From Kappaphycus alvarezii (Eukaryota > Rhodophyta > Florideophyceae > Gigartinales > Solieriaceae): 64,000 nt of DNA. Below are positions 22,356 to 35,235 of this stretch, piece after piece. Location: NCBI GenBank assembly GCA_002205965.3, contig NADL03000087.1:248001-312000 (forward strand). The letters are read 5' to 3'. Position numbers and translations under genes: made by a program. The notes under the pieces are model-generated. The model made no database searches. It was not told the DNA's origin and saw only the letters and a list, made by a program, of their open reading frames with translations. How positions within the stretch are numbered: the first letter of the stretch is position 1; every line of letters starts with the position of its first letter.

Positions 22356-23454
22356 TGGCCCTTTTCAAGTATTGAAGAAAATTAATTAGCAAAAAAACAA
22401 TATCCAAATGGGTTCCAGCCAATCCATACATCTCAATAAAGACACCCCCCTTTTCCCCTTATTCACATGAATAGAGGGCTATGTCTTCAAGTTGGTGGAC
22501 ATTGCAGTCCAAGAGATTCAGAGAGAGATGGGTTTGCTGCATTGGAAGATGGCTGTGTGTACAGTACAGTACTTGTCGGAGCCGAGTCGTGTGGACGGAG
22601 AATGAAGCCGTGAGAGTATGATGGGTGGCGGAGGCGGGGGAAAGAGAAGAGCCGAAATGGCCTGGGCCTGATGTATGGTAAACTGTATGCTTTATTGCGC
22701 GACATTGTACAACCCATAAAGATTTATCACTACCAACACCACCACCATGCCCTGTCAATTTTAATGAAAAGCTTAGCGTCGGTGTGTGTGCTTTGTGGCC
22801 ATACATACGATCTTCTGTTGCAATGGCGATTCTATCGAAAGCCCCACTGCACGTGCCTGACGTGGAACATCCGGTTGGTTCTTAGCTGTATAATCAGTCC
22901 TGCAGTGTACACGATAGATACTCAATGAAGTAAAGTTTCTTCATAGTTTTTATTCGGGGGCGGAAGAAAAGTCAAATGCGCTCATCTCGACCATTACTTA
23001 AGATAAGTAATGAATAAAGATTTTCTCACTAGAGGTGGGTCACATCATGCTGTTGTTGTCGGGTTCCATACATAAAAAGCATTGTCGACGTTCCTTGATG
23101 TCCATCGCGTCATATCGCACATACAATTCCCAGGCGTGAGGGTGCGAAAGATGGCTCCTTGCTGCCACTTTCCTACAAAGTGCCAGCCAATCAACGGCCG
23201 CTCGATCTAGTCTCAGGATCGAGTGCAACCTTCATCCTTGTACTCAACATATCTCGTTGCCGCTCCATGATCCTCTGCATGCGAAGCATTCCCAACCTTT
23301 TGACATGCTTTCTTGTCTGGGATCGATTATATCTTCCGAGATTAGGGCACCCAGACTTTTCTCACTTTCACTGTGCGCGCATCTTCTCCACTCTAACAAC
23401 CTGCAACTACAACGTTCCACACCGAATGCCTCTTCTCCGCTCCTCACCTTCACC
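22356..23454. other. Unassigned region, includes repeat 22850-22946
   Basis: Frames at 22459-22806 (minus), 23159-23488 (plus) and 23244-23579 (minus) show no domain. The segment 22850-22946 is a diverged copy of 3065-3170. The last part is the upstream region of the secreted-protein gene; I see no clear TATA box in it. Confidence 0.3.
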
Positions 23455-24926
23455 ATGTGGAGCAACATGTTTGCTGTCGTCGCTCTAATCCTTTTCTTCT
23501 TACACCTCACAACCGCCCGCCTAGTTCCCTTCTCCCGTTCCAACAAGCAGCTCATTCCCTCCACCACAAATCCCTCCAACCCAGCAAATACTCAGGCCTA
23601 CTATGCGGCCTAGCCTCGGATCCAAACTGGAATGCCGAATTCCAAATCGAGGTCAAAGACCACGGCGACCTAACCCCCCTTGACCCCTACAATCAACCTC
23701 ACTTCTACCCAGTCACCGTGAAGAGGTCTCGTTTCTTTCCAAGCGCTTACGAAGCCCCGCACTCTCTCGTAGAAATCCCAGGGTCATATGTCCCGGCCAA
23801 AATATGCTGCAGTCTGTAACCCGCCGTGGACCTGACCTTGTCCTTTCCTGTTCTCGTCTCAGACCCCATCTGTACAAGACAAACCAACGGGGATCCGTCA
23901 TCCTACGTCGTTATCCCTTGTCCAGGGCAGCTCGATTCGCTGTCAATAAAGTTTCCGCCGTCATGCTAAATGGAAGGGCAGAGAGACAAGAAACACCTGC
24001 ACAACAAGCGATGGATGAATCTTACATGTGCGGCGATTCGTTCTATCTCGATGGCATAGAATGTCATGACACAGACTGCCTGACATTGAAGCTGTTATGC
24101 GTCCAGGTCCTGGTGGATATGCAGCTGGCAAACAGACTGTTTTGCGATTTACTCACCTCCCCACCGGGCTCGTTGCTCACTAGCGTTTCCAGCCGTTCGG
24201 GCTCCCGAAAGTGGACCGTGGACGGCGCGGGCACTTTACTTGGCGGCTTGGAGTTGTCTCGTCGGTATGTTGCGGGGCGCCTGCTTGCGGGAGTTCACGC
24301 GCTGGGAGACGCACAGTGGGAGAGTGAGTGGTTTGGGAACAGGGAGAGTGCAAGTTGTCCTGATGGTATGTTTCTGAGTGAGTTGTTATTTAAACGCGTG
24401 GCAGTTGAGCGGAGAGCGAGGGCGAGTCGATTTCTGGTCAAGTATATTCAGGAATATGAAATGTTGATCCGATGCTCCAGGTTGGAGCGTGATTTGCGCA
24501 TTGGCAGTCCAACGTACAAGTGTGCTGCAAATCCGTACACGAGTAGGCAATTGTGGCGTACGGTATGTGAAGACGGTTTCATAAGCGGATTGCGTGCGAC
24601 GAATGACTCTTGCCCGCATGTGTACATCGAGTGTAGGTCGCTGGCATGTCAATGATGGGTTGTGTCGGAAACATGTGCCACAACTACTATATGGAATTTT
24701 TTGTGAGGGATTGGTCATGGTCAGGGAATCAGTTCTGTGGATCAGGACTTTGTCCCGCACATCGTGCAGATCATAGAGTGTTGGTAACCGCACAATTTTC
24801 GTTTGGTCGCTGGAAAGTCAATCCTATGCGCATTTTACCAAACTCTCTGTACATTGATGATGATGATGATGAAGTTTACTCATTGACTATCTGGAACGGG
24901 CAAGGTTTAAGTGTGCTGCACTCTTG
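23455..24926 (+). pseudogene. Secreted cysteine-rich repeat protein, decayed
   Basis: The ATG at 23455 (CACCATG context) opens a clear signal peptide (MWSNMFAVVALILFFLHLTTA, cut here after the hydrophobic core). The protein then reads in a second frame (about 23590-23950, EVKDHGDLTPLDPYNQPHF...LVEIPGSYVPAKIC, with one stop at 23817), then a third frame open from 23804 to 24655. That third part has repeated blocks of the form C-x-DG-x-[FI]-[LI]-S-x-L ... C: CGDSFYLDGIEC, CPDGMFLSELLF...LIRCS, CEDGFISGLRA...YIECRS. A last frame (24646-24926) holds GCVGNMCHNYY and an acidic end. A 75-nt GTATGT...GTGTAG stretch (24558-24633) could be an intron joining the last two frames. The block pattern is weakly like VMO-I-type beta-prism proteins; I would not name it. 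Likely role: secreted protein acting outside the cell. Confidence 0.55.
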
Positions 24927-25358
24927 AAAGATAAATTCGACTATCTGCAATGCACACTTGGACTTTTGCGCAGACTTGAAATTCAATACGGTACTTCTAA
25001 ACTCGTTACCTCGCGTAGTGAAGAGCGTTCTACTCTTCTCACCGGCCTTTCTCAGTCCTTCATTACGTTGCAGTTTCAATCAATCGTTTCCTATCGAGCC
25101 CAGTTTGATGGAGTGTGTCTACCTGGGATTTTGACCACAAGCGGCTGTGTTTGCACTCGATTCTGCAACAGCATGTCACCTGTGAGAACACCTGGTCACT
25201 TGTCTTCATGGAATGCGAGAAGTTTGTCAAAGTATCTCTTGATGCAATACACTGACTGCGGCAGTGTCTCCCCTACAATATCTGCAATTATGGAATTCAA
25301 CCCATTTCGAATTACTGCCTCAATTTTAAGCAAACATAGGACGGTCAGTAAAGGCTAA
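24924..25358 (+). CDS. ORF after the secreted-protein gene, unrecognised
   Basis: A 144-codon frame starting four bases before the end of the previous one. It has several cysteines in the middle (GVCLPGILTTSGCVCTRFC) and no signal peptide. It could be a further piece of the upstream gene or chance. No family recognised. Confidence 0.25.
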   Translation: MKDKFDYLQCTLGLLRRLEIQYGTSKLVTSRSEERSTLLTGLSQSFITLQFQSIVSYRAQFDGVCLPGILTTSGCVCTRFCNSMSPVRTPGHLSSWNARSLSKYLLMQYTDCGSVSPTISAIMEFNPFRITASILSKHRTVSKG

Positions 25359-27038
25359 GACAGGAAATCTTCACACACAAAGTCACAGCTATTGTGATCA
25401 CTTTGCCATTGTGACACCTACAGCCGAAAGAGAGCCGTGCTGCAACCATCGCGACAGTCCTCCAAGAGAGGCTGGACCTTTCCCATGGGGCGGGCAAACC
25501 CCTTCTGTTACCGATACTATATCCTATAATCAAAACGCTGGGACTGAATACTGTGCAAGCATTCCTCGAGGAGCGTGGTGGTCATATTCGAAAGCCAAAA
25601 GATGCAGCCGAACAAGGAACGCAATTTTCTGCTTCAACTGTCATTTATAACAACACTGCTCACTTCTATTATTCTCTTTCACACATTTATGAAGGTGAAA
25701 AAGATCGACAACCTAAAAAGACGATTTGATACAGGAATTGTAAAATGAAAAGACTGGGCGGAAGCTCCAAAACCAACGCCAGTATCTTTGGATACTGACT
25801 TCAAGAACTATGGGCGTGTTAATGTGAAAATTGAGCAAATATTCTAGTCTCTATCTTGGTTCATGCGTGGTGGTATATCTTTACGAGTTGTACCATATGG
25901 CACAGAAGCATGCGGACGATATTCAGAAATTAATTGCGAGTGCAGGCGGAGGGTGGAACCCTGTCGCGCCTGCATCAACTGGAGACTAAACGCGAGACGG
26001 GTATCAAATTCGCGAAGCTCCTGTTGAGGGGAGGGACCGCGACGGGAAGCAGCGAAGAAAGCAAGGCGGGGGGAAAAACCCTTGCCGTCATCTCCAAAAG
26101 GCGCATAGAAATTGTTACAGGCTGCGTTTATTGTTGGTAGTCGACTGAACTATTGTGAAAATTGACCAAATATTGTAATATCTATCCCGGTATCCTACAG
26201 TGGTACTGAATTGTGGAGCAATATTTTTATTGAGGACCACAATTTATATTTATTGTGAATCATCAAGAAATAATTTTATCTATTTACACTGACACTTTTT
26301 ATGCTGAATTCAGTGTGAAATATTTTTTATGTTCTAGAGTTGGGCTTTTATATTATAAAGGCTATAATTATTGCATTTGTGCTACCAACAAATTATTATC
26401 TGGGTGATTGTTTACCTGGAAAATACTGCAATAACTACTGCTGAGCCTGAATTATGTCTACCAAAATTATTGTATGGCTCACCTGATTTTTGTAGCAGGT
26501 TCACCCTGGTGTAGAGTACAATTAGTCCTAGATTGTTAGAAATATTCTTATATTCTCGGCCATCGAAATATTCCTCTCGATCAGCTATCATTAAATTTAG
26601 TTTTCTATTCATTATTCATTTCTAGTCCAATTGTGGCATTTATTCATTTATTCAACTTGGAACTACTTATTTTTGGATCTACCTATCCCAATTATTTTGC
26701 AACTATATTCAACGAGAAATAATTAAACTTTGTTTAGAATCTGTGTTCTGTAAATTTGTTTTGTTTATCAGTCTATTCAGTTGTAAATAGTGCTCCATGA
26801 TAGGTTCTAAAGTAGGGGATTCAACAACGTAGTGAGCCCAAGAACTAAACTCTAACCACCTGATTACATTCTAAATAAACCAGCGGCCGTGTCCGCTTAC
26901 AAGCATCAAAAATTAACATGTTTCCCATAGTTACGTCATGAGCAGTAAGGTAAATACTACAAAATTAATATAGTTTCATCATTATTAGTTACCACACACA
27001 TCACGTAAGAAGTTGTTAAAAACTTCATCACTAAAAAT
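25359..27038. other. Unassigned, mostly AT-rich
   Basis: A GC-rich island at about 25400-26140 contains two short plus-strand frames (25411-25650, 25934-26140) without domains. From 26150 on it is AT-rich and featureless. The right end could be the remainder of an LTR interrupted by the Copia insertion at 27039, but no match proves it. Confidence 0.3.
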
Positions 27039-27332
27039 GTAATGGGAATCTTGAAAACAGAACGAGGATATACTTTAAGCTAGTATAGATATGTTGGAGC
27101 TAGAGGAACTATCAAACTTCATCGGAGGTTGTCTAACAAACAACAGTATAAATAAAAAAGCATACACTACAAATACAAACTCAAACGGTTGCAAATACAT
27201 GTGCAAGTACCAATACAACATTAAACGGGTGCCAACAAATACAAATACAAAATCGAAGCAAATACAAGTGCAAATACCAGTGCAACATTAAAAGGGTGCC
27301 AACAAATACAAATACAAATTCGATTATTCATA
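27039..27332 (-). repeat. 3' LTR of the Copia element
   Basis: 294 bp, colinear with 31773-32066. It contains repeated CAAATACAAAT units and CATGTGCAA. On the minus strand a polypurine tract (AAAGAAAGGAGAGAGAA) directly precedes it, marking the 3' LTR. Confidence 0.92.
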
Positions 27333-30300
27333 TTCTCTCTCCTTTCTTTGAGAGAACAACTTATCCAAGAAACTTCTCAGACGACTTCATCATGGCTTGA
27401 GAAAAATCCGTACACAATTCGCCACTATTCACCATCAACTGCAACGTTTGTCCATGGGACTGTCTCGTTTTGTTAAGCAATCTGCAGGATTAATTTTTCC
27501 TGGTATCCATACTATGCGGTTCACTTTATGGGTCTCAAACTCATATCGAATCACAGCAACATCGACACGAATGCTTTTGTCGGCAGAAGTGTGACAAGTA
27601 GAAAGAGAATCATAAAGGTCTTTGGAATCGACACACACAATAACATCAACTTCCATGTAAAGAAGAGTAGAGTAGGCTGCGGCCAAGAGCTTTGCTTCTT
27701 CAATAGCGTAACCAGCTGCAAGTATCTCGGCGGCGCCAATAGATTTCACAGGACGTCGCGACTTGTTTGAACCCCAGTGTAGGGCATGAAAGATAGAATC
27801 TTTCCCAAATTTACCAATTTACAGTCTTTCAACAAATGCGAGTTACAAATGCGAGTTGGCCGCACTCGTTTGAACGAGATGCATCGGAGAAAACCAGAAT
27901 AGAGAGCTTTTGTGGAGCAAAACTAGATGGACGTTTGTACCATAGAGATGTACCAAACCTTTTCAAAGTCTTCAAGCAGTTACTTTGAGTAATTAGAGCA
28001 TGCAAACTTGGTTTCACACCTTTCTGTTGAAGAAAGCTTGAGTTAAAAGAGCAATACGGACTTGCAACAATTCCAAATCCATCCAATAGCCATTCAACGA
28101 ACGGAAGGCATTAAGCTCGATCTGATTCAAAAGTTCGTTAACTTGACGGCGTCGAAAACGATCAAGAGGATATGGTTGCAAAGCTTCAAGCTTGTCCTCT
28201 GCATGAATCGAAATCGAAAAATCTTCGTTCTGAATAATGGTCAACCCGTAATACAAAAATTGACCTGGACCGTAAACAATAGTTCCAAGCTTGAATCGGT
28301 CATTGATCTTCTTCACCAAATCTTGGACATACTGTAAAGGTCCCGTCAGTAGATATCATCCACTACCTTTGTAGCAAGTACTTCAATGCAGTTTGATTAT
28401 TCGAACGTATGTAGAAGATTTGGGGAACAAACGAAAACTGAGCAAAACCCAACTCATAGAAAAAGGAATCACTGTGATCTTGCCATTTTGCACTAGCATT
28501 GGCTAGGCCGTAAGCGGGAGTCAAAAGAAGCCAGTAGAAGGATCTGTTCTTGCATTCGCGAGGGGGACCACGTAAATATCTCGTTGCAGCAATTCCAGTC
28601 TGTAAAAAAGCAGAATTGACGTCTATGTTGACCAAAGCCCACTTGAACATAAGATATTGAAAGCACAATCATCCAAGAGGAGGACAAGCTGCTGAATCTG
28701 TTTAACCGTATGCTTGTCTCGGTCTTTGTTGCCATGTGGCGCAATACGAGCTTTCATCACAGCGACTCATCATCCTGAACCTGAACATTACAGAACGTGA
28801 CTAGAGATAATATTCGCATCACTAGGTACCTGAGAAACATGAACTTCTTTAACAATCTTCTTGAAATTTGTTTCTTCAGTACCGTAGGCATTCTGAACCA
28901 CAAAATCCGGTAGGCCTTGAGCATGATGAAGGAGGAATTCCTTAGTATTAAAGCGATCATAATAGCTTTGCAGGCGTCTTTCTCGGAACTAGACAGCTCA
29001 GTTCCAGGTAACAGATGAACCTTGTTCGTAGAAACTGAATTGGAAGCAGATGGAGCAAACTTCCAATCCTCTTCTTGTAGCTTCAAGGTTTCAACGTCTC
29101 CATCAAGATAGTCAACACGAAAAGTGTCTTTTCTGGCTCATGGTGTCCAATTACACCAGGGTAGTATTGGTCGTCATCTGGCCAGAATACTTCAATCTTA
29201 TCACCAACGGAAGGAACAACAGTCTCGTTGATATTCACATCATCATCAATTTCTGTCCGACGAGGACTAATCTCGTCATCGGATCGAACATCGGAGCTAT
29301 CAATGTCGTTCACAATAAATTCTAAATCAGACTGTAGAGAATCGATTGACTCTTGGATAGACGAAGCAAGTTGGTTATCAACAATGGCCGGTCGCACATC
29401 TTCAATAGCTGCAGAAAAAGTCTTTCCCTTTTTGCCGGGTAGACTGACAGACCAATTTTCATGATCAAAACTAAGAATTGGAAGAGCTGAAGACCATTTT
29501 CCACGCTTCTGATTCGCGTTCTTGATAAAAACTTCTACCATATCACCAACTTGAAAGGAATTTTCACTTACAGACTTAGAGTTTAAAATGAGAGTCAACT
29601 TCCTTTTGGCCTGTAAACATCTGTGTGCTTCCAAGATATCCTCAGGAATCTGTACGGGTTGGACAATAGAATCAATAGGATAGGAGTGACCTTTGGCTAG
29701 TTCATATGCGGAGAGCTTGTTATTACCATAAAGAACATTTGAAATACGGAATACTTGCTGAACTAGGCTCTGCATGTCCTGTGTTGAATCAGAGTCTTTC
29801 ACCCGTAAGTAGATATCTCTCAGAATTCGGTGTTTAGACTCGATAACATTCTTGTTATGGCGACGAGGTGGAAGAGCTTGAAACTGAATATCAAAAAGAG
29901 AAAGAAAATTCTTAAACTCCTCACAGTCATAAGCAGGGTCGCCGAGAACTTTGACAGGTTTCCAAAACTGTGAAATCCAAAGTGAATCAAATGCATGGAC
30001 TGCATGTAAGATCTTGGTGTTGGGAACAACACAGCCAATAGAAAATCGTGTAACAGAGTCCATCGCGTGAAAAACAGGAACTTCATCTAAAAAAATGGTC
30101 AACACAAACAACTTCGTTGAAACTGCGTGACATAGAGCTCAACGAAACCTTTCGAGCTGGTAGAGGCAGTGCGGTCTTCAAACATTTGACGCATTTTTCA
30201 ACAACAGAAGATAAATATTTCTCAACGTCATTATTCCATAAACCGTTCCTTTGCAGAAGTAGCTTCATGTCCGTAAAAGAAGAGTGACCACAAACATGTT

Positions 30301-31772
30301 GGTGGACTTTGTCAACAACGGACTTCCTTTTCTTCCAGGGCAAATTTCCTTGTTCACTACTGACTTAGCAGTGGCACAAAAAATACTGAACTCGTGGATA
30401 GTCCAAGCTAGAACACCCACCCATAAATCGGTTGTAAGGAACAAAACAGTGATGATCATGATCGATAAGAGATATAGTATCAACCTCTCCATCATTAGTA
30501 GAAAATTCTAGAGCGTTACCGCCCATATGAATGATATTACAAAATCGTGTAACATTTCTACCGACAATCCACTGCGAAGAACCACTGATCAGCAGGTGTC
30601 TAATCTTAACAACCACATTTTTGTCTGACATAACCGGAAGAAAAACGGAGCCAATAATCTTTCTTGATGAGCTGGAATGACTTCCAGCGACTTTTGATCT
30701 CGTCAGGAAGAGATTCAAAAGTCCCATCCCAGTCAGGTAGAACATGTGGTTGAATGAGCTTAAATTCTTCTATTCCCAATCCACTGTATGGTGCCCCATC
30801 ATCTAAAAGAGGTCCAATAAATCCATAGAAGAGTCATTAAAACCACTTAGTTGAGCCATGTGAAACGAAACAATTTCTTTGGAACTGTAGAAGAGTTGTT
30901 TCGATTATTAGAGGACGAAGAGCTGTTCGAATTCAATTCACATTCTGGATCATTTGCCCAATGCCCTTTCTTGTGACATTTATGGCATTTAGACTTTGAT
31001 TTTAAGTCAGCCAGCTGTTCCTGCGTCAGTTTTCTTACCACCTGACTTCTTAGAACTAGAAGTGCGCACAGAACTTGCGCAAATTGCAGAATTTATGGTA
31101 TTCTCCTTCGCATCCTTAGGCTTGTCACATTGTCGAACAACCGAGGACACAGCATCGTAGGTTAGCGATTTAAGAAAGTCAGATGTAGACGACGAAGAGT
31201 CCAAGTACTGTCTTTTGGAGACGCAGCGGCAAGAATAGATATTCTTTGATTCCCATCGATATTGGCATTGGCCATCAACAAGAACCACTAAAGAATTCGG
31301 TAACATAGAATCCTCTGCTGAATGGAATTAAACGTAGCCACTTGAGCCTCAAAACGCTGTTCAAAATTACGAAAGGACTCATTGGAATTTCGTTTTGTAT
31401 TCAAAACACCAACAAAATCAGAGTAAACTTCACTAATGACAGCCAAAGCATCTCGCTTGTAAATGGCATCAACAACAGCTTGAACACCTTTTTCAGTCTT
31501 AAGCACGTCATTAGGAATACTCTGGCATAAACTCTTGGCTCTTCCGTACAATTGAGATACTAACATAATGCCACGAAGATTAACAGAAATCTTGTTACTG
31601 TTATTAGCAGGTAACTCATCATGAAAAGCCTCCCACAATTTGACTGATCTGGAATATTGACTTTGATCTCCCTTTCCATCCGTCCATGGAGCTTGCCTCA
31701 AGTCCCATGAGAAGCGTGGACGATTGGGTAGGTCTAGAGTTGCAGAACCTGGAGCTGGGCCCATAACTAATA

Positions 31773-32066
31773 GTAATGGGAATCTTAAACACAGAACGAG
31801 GATATACTTTAAGCTAGTATAGATCTGTTGGAGCTAGAGAACTAGTCAAACTTCATCGGAGGTTGTCTAACAAACAACAGTATAAATACAAAAGCATACA
31901 CCAATACAATACAAACTCAAACGGTTGCAAATACATGTGCAAATACCAATACAACATTAACGGTGCCAAAAAATAAAAAATACAAATAGAAGCAAATAAA
32001 AGTGCAAATACCAGTACAACATTAAACAGGTACCAAAAAATACAAATACAAATTCGATTATTCATA
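31773..32066 (-). repeat. 5' LTR of the Copia element
   Basis: 294 bp, matching the other LTR with scattered differences. On the minus strand the gag start codon lies about 10 bp after its end. No clean target duplication could be seen outside the two LTRs. Confidence 0.92.
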
Positions 32067-35000
32067 ATCACGATCCGTTCAACACCCTTTCTTCGTTATA
32101 AGTTGTACTGGTAGCTCCGTGCGATACTCCCCTTCTCGAACTGGTTATGCCAATTCGTTCTATGTCGGTTTTTTAATTTTGGACCATAAAGTGGCTTGGT
32201 CAAAATTTCTGCGAGCATCATTGAGGTTGGGACCGCTTGAATTGTTATAGTATTGTACTTGCATAGATCACGTATATAATTAATCTTAATGTCAAGATGC
32301 TTATTTTTCCTAAACTGTCCCCTATTAGAAGTCCAGTCAATTGCTCCGGTGTTATCTTGATACACATTAGTCGGATTAGCTTGCGTAGCATGCATATCTG
32401 AAAGTTATGACCCAATCCGAGCGATCTCTCTTCCAATTGTAGACATGCTCACGTACTCTCCTTCGGTAGATGGCAGAGGTATATTCCTTTGTTTCGCTGT
32501 TTTCCAGAAGATTGAAGCTCCTCCCATTTGAAGTAAGTTTACGAAAGTAGAAATTCGATCAGCGCTTCTTGCCCAGCCTGCGTCGGCATGACCAGTGAGT
32601 ATAAAATCGTGTGGGTACCGTACTGAATGGTACTCCGAAGTCCCTTTTAAGTAACGGAAAACTCTCTTAATTGCTGTCCAGTGCACTGGGAGAGGATTAA
32701 AAACATGACGGCTCAGTGCATTGACAGCAATAGAAATGTCAGGTCTTGTTCGTGCGCTGAGATACAAGAGTTGACCAATTGCTTCCTTGTAGGGAATATT
32801 CCTCATTTTATCATTTTCTTCTTCAGTTTGACTGCGATTTGCTGTTATAACGGCGTATTAAGCTGGGTCCAATGGTGTACTAGTGGGTTTACAAGATGAT
32901 ATATTGGGAATAGCGAGTATTTTCGCAAGTAGTGCTTTTGTGAAAGTAAAAATTCCCGGTTATTTTGGGAGATGTTAACACAAGAAAGTCTTTTACTTTT
33001 CGCAGGTTATTAACTTTCACTTTCTCAGACAAGATTCGATTCAAAAAAAAATTAACTTCTCTCTTCGTGATATCAATAACATGTCGTCCACGTAGAGAAA
33101 AATATAAGCAACTTCATTAAACGTTTCTGTTTTAAAGACAAAGTTTGAGTTATTTAATCGTTTGAAACCAGATTGTTCTAAATATCTGCAAAATATTGAT
33201 ACCAAACTCTGGGTGCTTGCTTTAATCCGTATATGATTCTATTTAGCTTGCAAACCAAAGCTTCTTTTCCATGTTCCTCATATCCACGTGGCTGATACAC
33301 ATAAACTGGATTGTTGAGATCCCCATGCAAGAAAGCTCCAGTCACGTCTAATTGGTAAAATTGACATTTGTTCAATGCAGTAATGAATAATGTTACTCGA
33401 ACTGTTGTATAGTCAACTACAGGTGCATATGTGATGGGCGTAGCTTTGTCTTGGAAACATCCTAAGATAACTAAGAGTGCCTTAAATTTTTCTAAGGATC
33501 CACCGCTATGTCTCTTAAGTTTCAGTACAATTTTCGACGATAGTATTTAACCCTTCTGGCTTCTCTAAAAGTTTCCATGTATTTCTTGCACGAAGCTCTG
33601 CCACTTCAAGGTCAATGGGAGCAGTCTAGTTGGCTGCATCTTCCGATGAGAGTGCTTGCTTTAGAGTAGGGTTGTCCGTGTTATATTTTTCACCATTTTT
33701 GTAGATGAAGATCCTTCCATTTATTCCCGGAACGAAGTTATTCTTAGATATTTAAAGTATCTTTGTCTTTCCAATATGTCCGAGTCGTTTGTGTCATAAA
33801 GTGGATCCATTATCTATATTACCTGATTGAGCAATTAGGGCCAGTGGAGTCAGTGGAACATCTGCAGTTGGGGTTGAAAACCTTCCGAGCACTTCATAAA
33901 GTCCATCATCACGCTTGAGGCATGTTCCCATTACGTTCCTACTATTTCCATCGATTAATTTGCAAAGACCCTTTTTGAATATTGCATGGAAATTGTGAGA
34001 GTCAAGTGCATTCAAATATAGCAGGTTAAGTCCTATATATTTCAGATAAAGTACGTTGAATAGTCTTATCCAATAAGATTTGCTGTTACTGATGTTCAAC
34101 GTTTTATCATCAAACAACATGAGGTCAATGTCCCCAATCTTGTTCCTAATCAGAGTACTATTGTCGCCCAACGTAACATAGCAGGATTTAACTGTTCGAA
34201 TATTGTGAAAATTATTGCTATTCGAGTACATATGGTTTGTAGCTCCACTATCAAGAATAAAATTTTTCTTATTTGCACAAAAACTTGACCTCTTCTTGCT
34301 GATAGAAGTCATTGCCTTCCCGTAGTATGAACCTTCACAAAATCATCGTTACTATTCTTGCTCGATTGATGTTGTATTCTTGAGTCAGATTCTTTGTTAT
34401 ATATGCGAGTGCCAGCCATGGAGTATTTTTCAGATTTCCTTTGTTTTTGGATTTCACTATTCGGGCTTATAGTTCAAACCATGAGGATTATCCCAACATC
34501 TTTTTGCAAAATGACCTGTTTTCTTTCAATGCGTGCACCTTTTATGCCGAGAACTATTGCGCAATGGCAGCAGAAAACATTCCGTCCCCGACAGACTCAT
34601 CCGCCTTTCTTTCTATAATTTCTTTGTATTTGTCCACCATGTAGTTTTGGACTCGTCCATTGTTCTGATTGCAGCTATTAAAGCGCCAAAATTAGAGTCT
34701 TCTTTGATTGAAGATAGCAAAAAAGCGACCTATATAAGTTAATCAAGAGGTTCTCCTGCGTCACCTAGCCTGGCAATTGTAGCTTCTAACTTGGCAATGT
34801 GGTCTGATATCGACTCAGAAGCTGTTCTCTTCTTACTGAACGCTTCTGTGCAGATATTCAACTTTTTACTGGTTGTCTTGCCAGCATAACGTGTAAAAAG
34901 CTTGGTTCACAATTCCTCCAGAATTTCTGAATACTTTTGTACTAATTTTAAAGGTTTGTCGCAAGGTGCCGTAATCTAGATAGCTGTTGCTTTCCTTTTT

Positions 35001-35235
35001 CTTTTATCAAAGCTCTTCTGGGCATTCAAAACTTCACCAGCAGCAGAACCATCTTCTGTACTTTCAGGTCGTTGCTGTTCATCACAAACGATGGAGAAAC
35101 ACTCCTTACTTTCAATCATTTATAGGAAAGATCCTCACTCATCCTTATCGAATACATTCCAAATTTTTGGCCTTTTTCACAGTACTCATAGTGAATAGTG
35201 ACAATGAGTCTATCAAAATTTTTAATCAAGATTAA
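32067..35235 (-). mobile_element. Second Ty1/Copia fossil, adjoining the first
   Basis: Classic Copia parts on the minus strand: gag with a SESISDHIAKLEATIARL helix near 34750-34810 and a zinc knuckle near 34480-34540; protease (LDSGATNHMYS) at about 34200-34270; a poorly preserved integrase stretch; RT (YQLDVTGAFLHGDL, YGLKQAPRVWY) at 33178-33375; RNase H at 32405-32806 (LYLSARTRPDISIAV, ADAGWARSADR, STEGEYVS) and 32096-32395 (NRGQFRKNKHLDIK, EILTKPLYG). It is a different, more plant/insect-like Copia lineage from the other three. It is broken in many places. Its 3' end stops 30 bp from the neighbouring element's LTR, at a purine tract followed by TGTTG on the minus strand. Confidence 0.88.

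Larger units (their letters stand above)
27039..32066 (-). mobile_element. Ty1/Copia element with both LTRs, broken
   Basis: A complete-length element of about 5.0 kb on the minus strand. Parts in transcription order: 5' LTR 31773-32066; gag about 31288-31764 directly after the LTR, with a CHKCHKKGHWANDPEC knuckle at about 30950-31000; protease region about 30365-30745; integrase zinc-binding segment (HQHVCGHSSF...CVKCLK) about 30083-30343 and a long open integrase core at 29083-30111 (VFHAMDSVTRFS, GDPAYDCEEF, HNKNVIESKHR); RT about 27829-28744; RNase H 27435-27749 ending WIPGKINPADCLTKRD; a purine tract just before the 3' LTR 27039-27332. Integrase before RT defines Copia. It has several breaks, but the LTRs are still very similar, so it is probably the youngest full-length element here. 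Confidence 0.92.

Noticed and set aside
24855-24872. (TGA)n / poly-Asp stretch as a functional acidic motif
   Set aside because: A short simple repeat; listed only as part of the last frame of the secreted gene.
28362-29464. Plus-strand ORFs across the Copia region (29050-29325, 29228-29464)
   Set aside because: Antisense shadows of RT and integrase on the minus strand.
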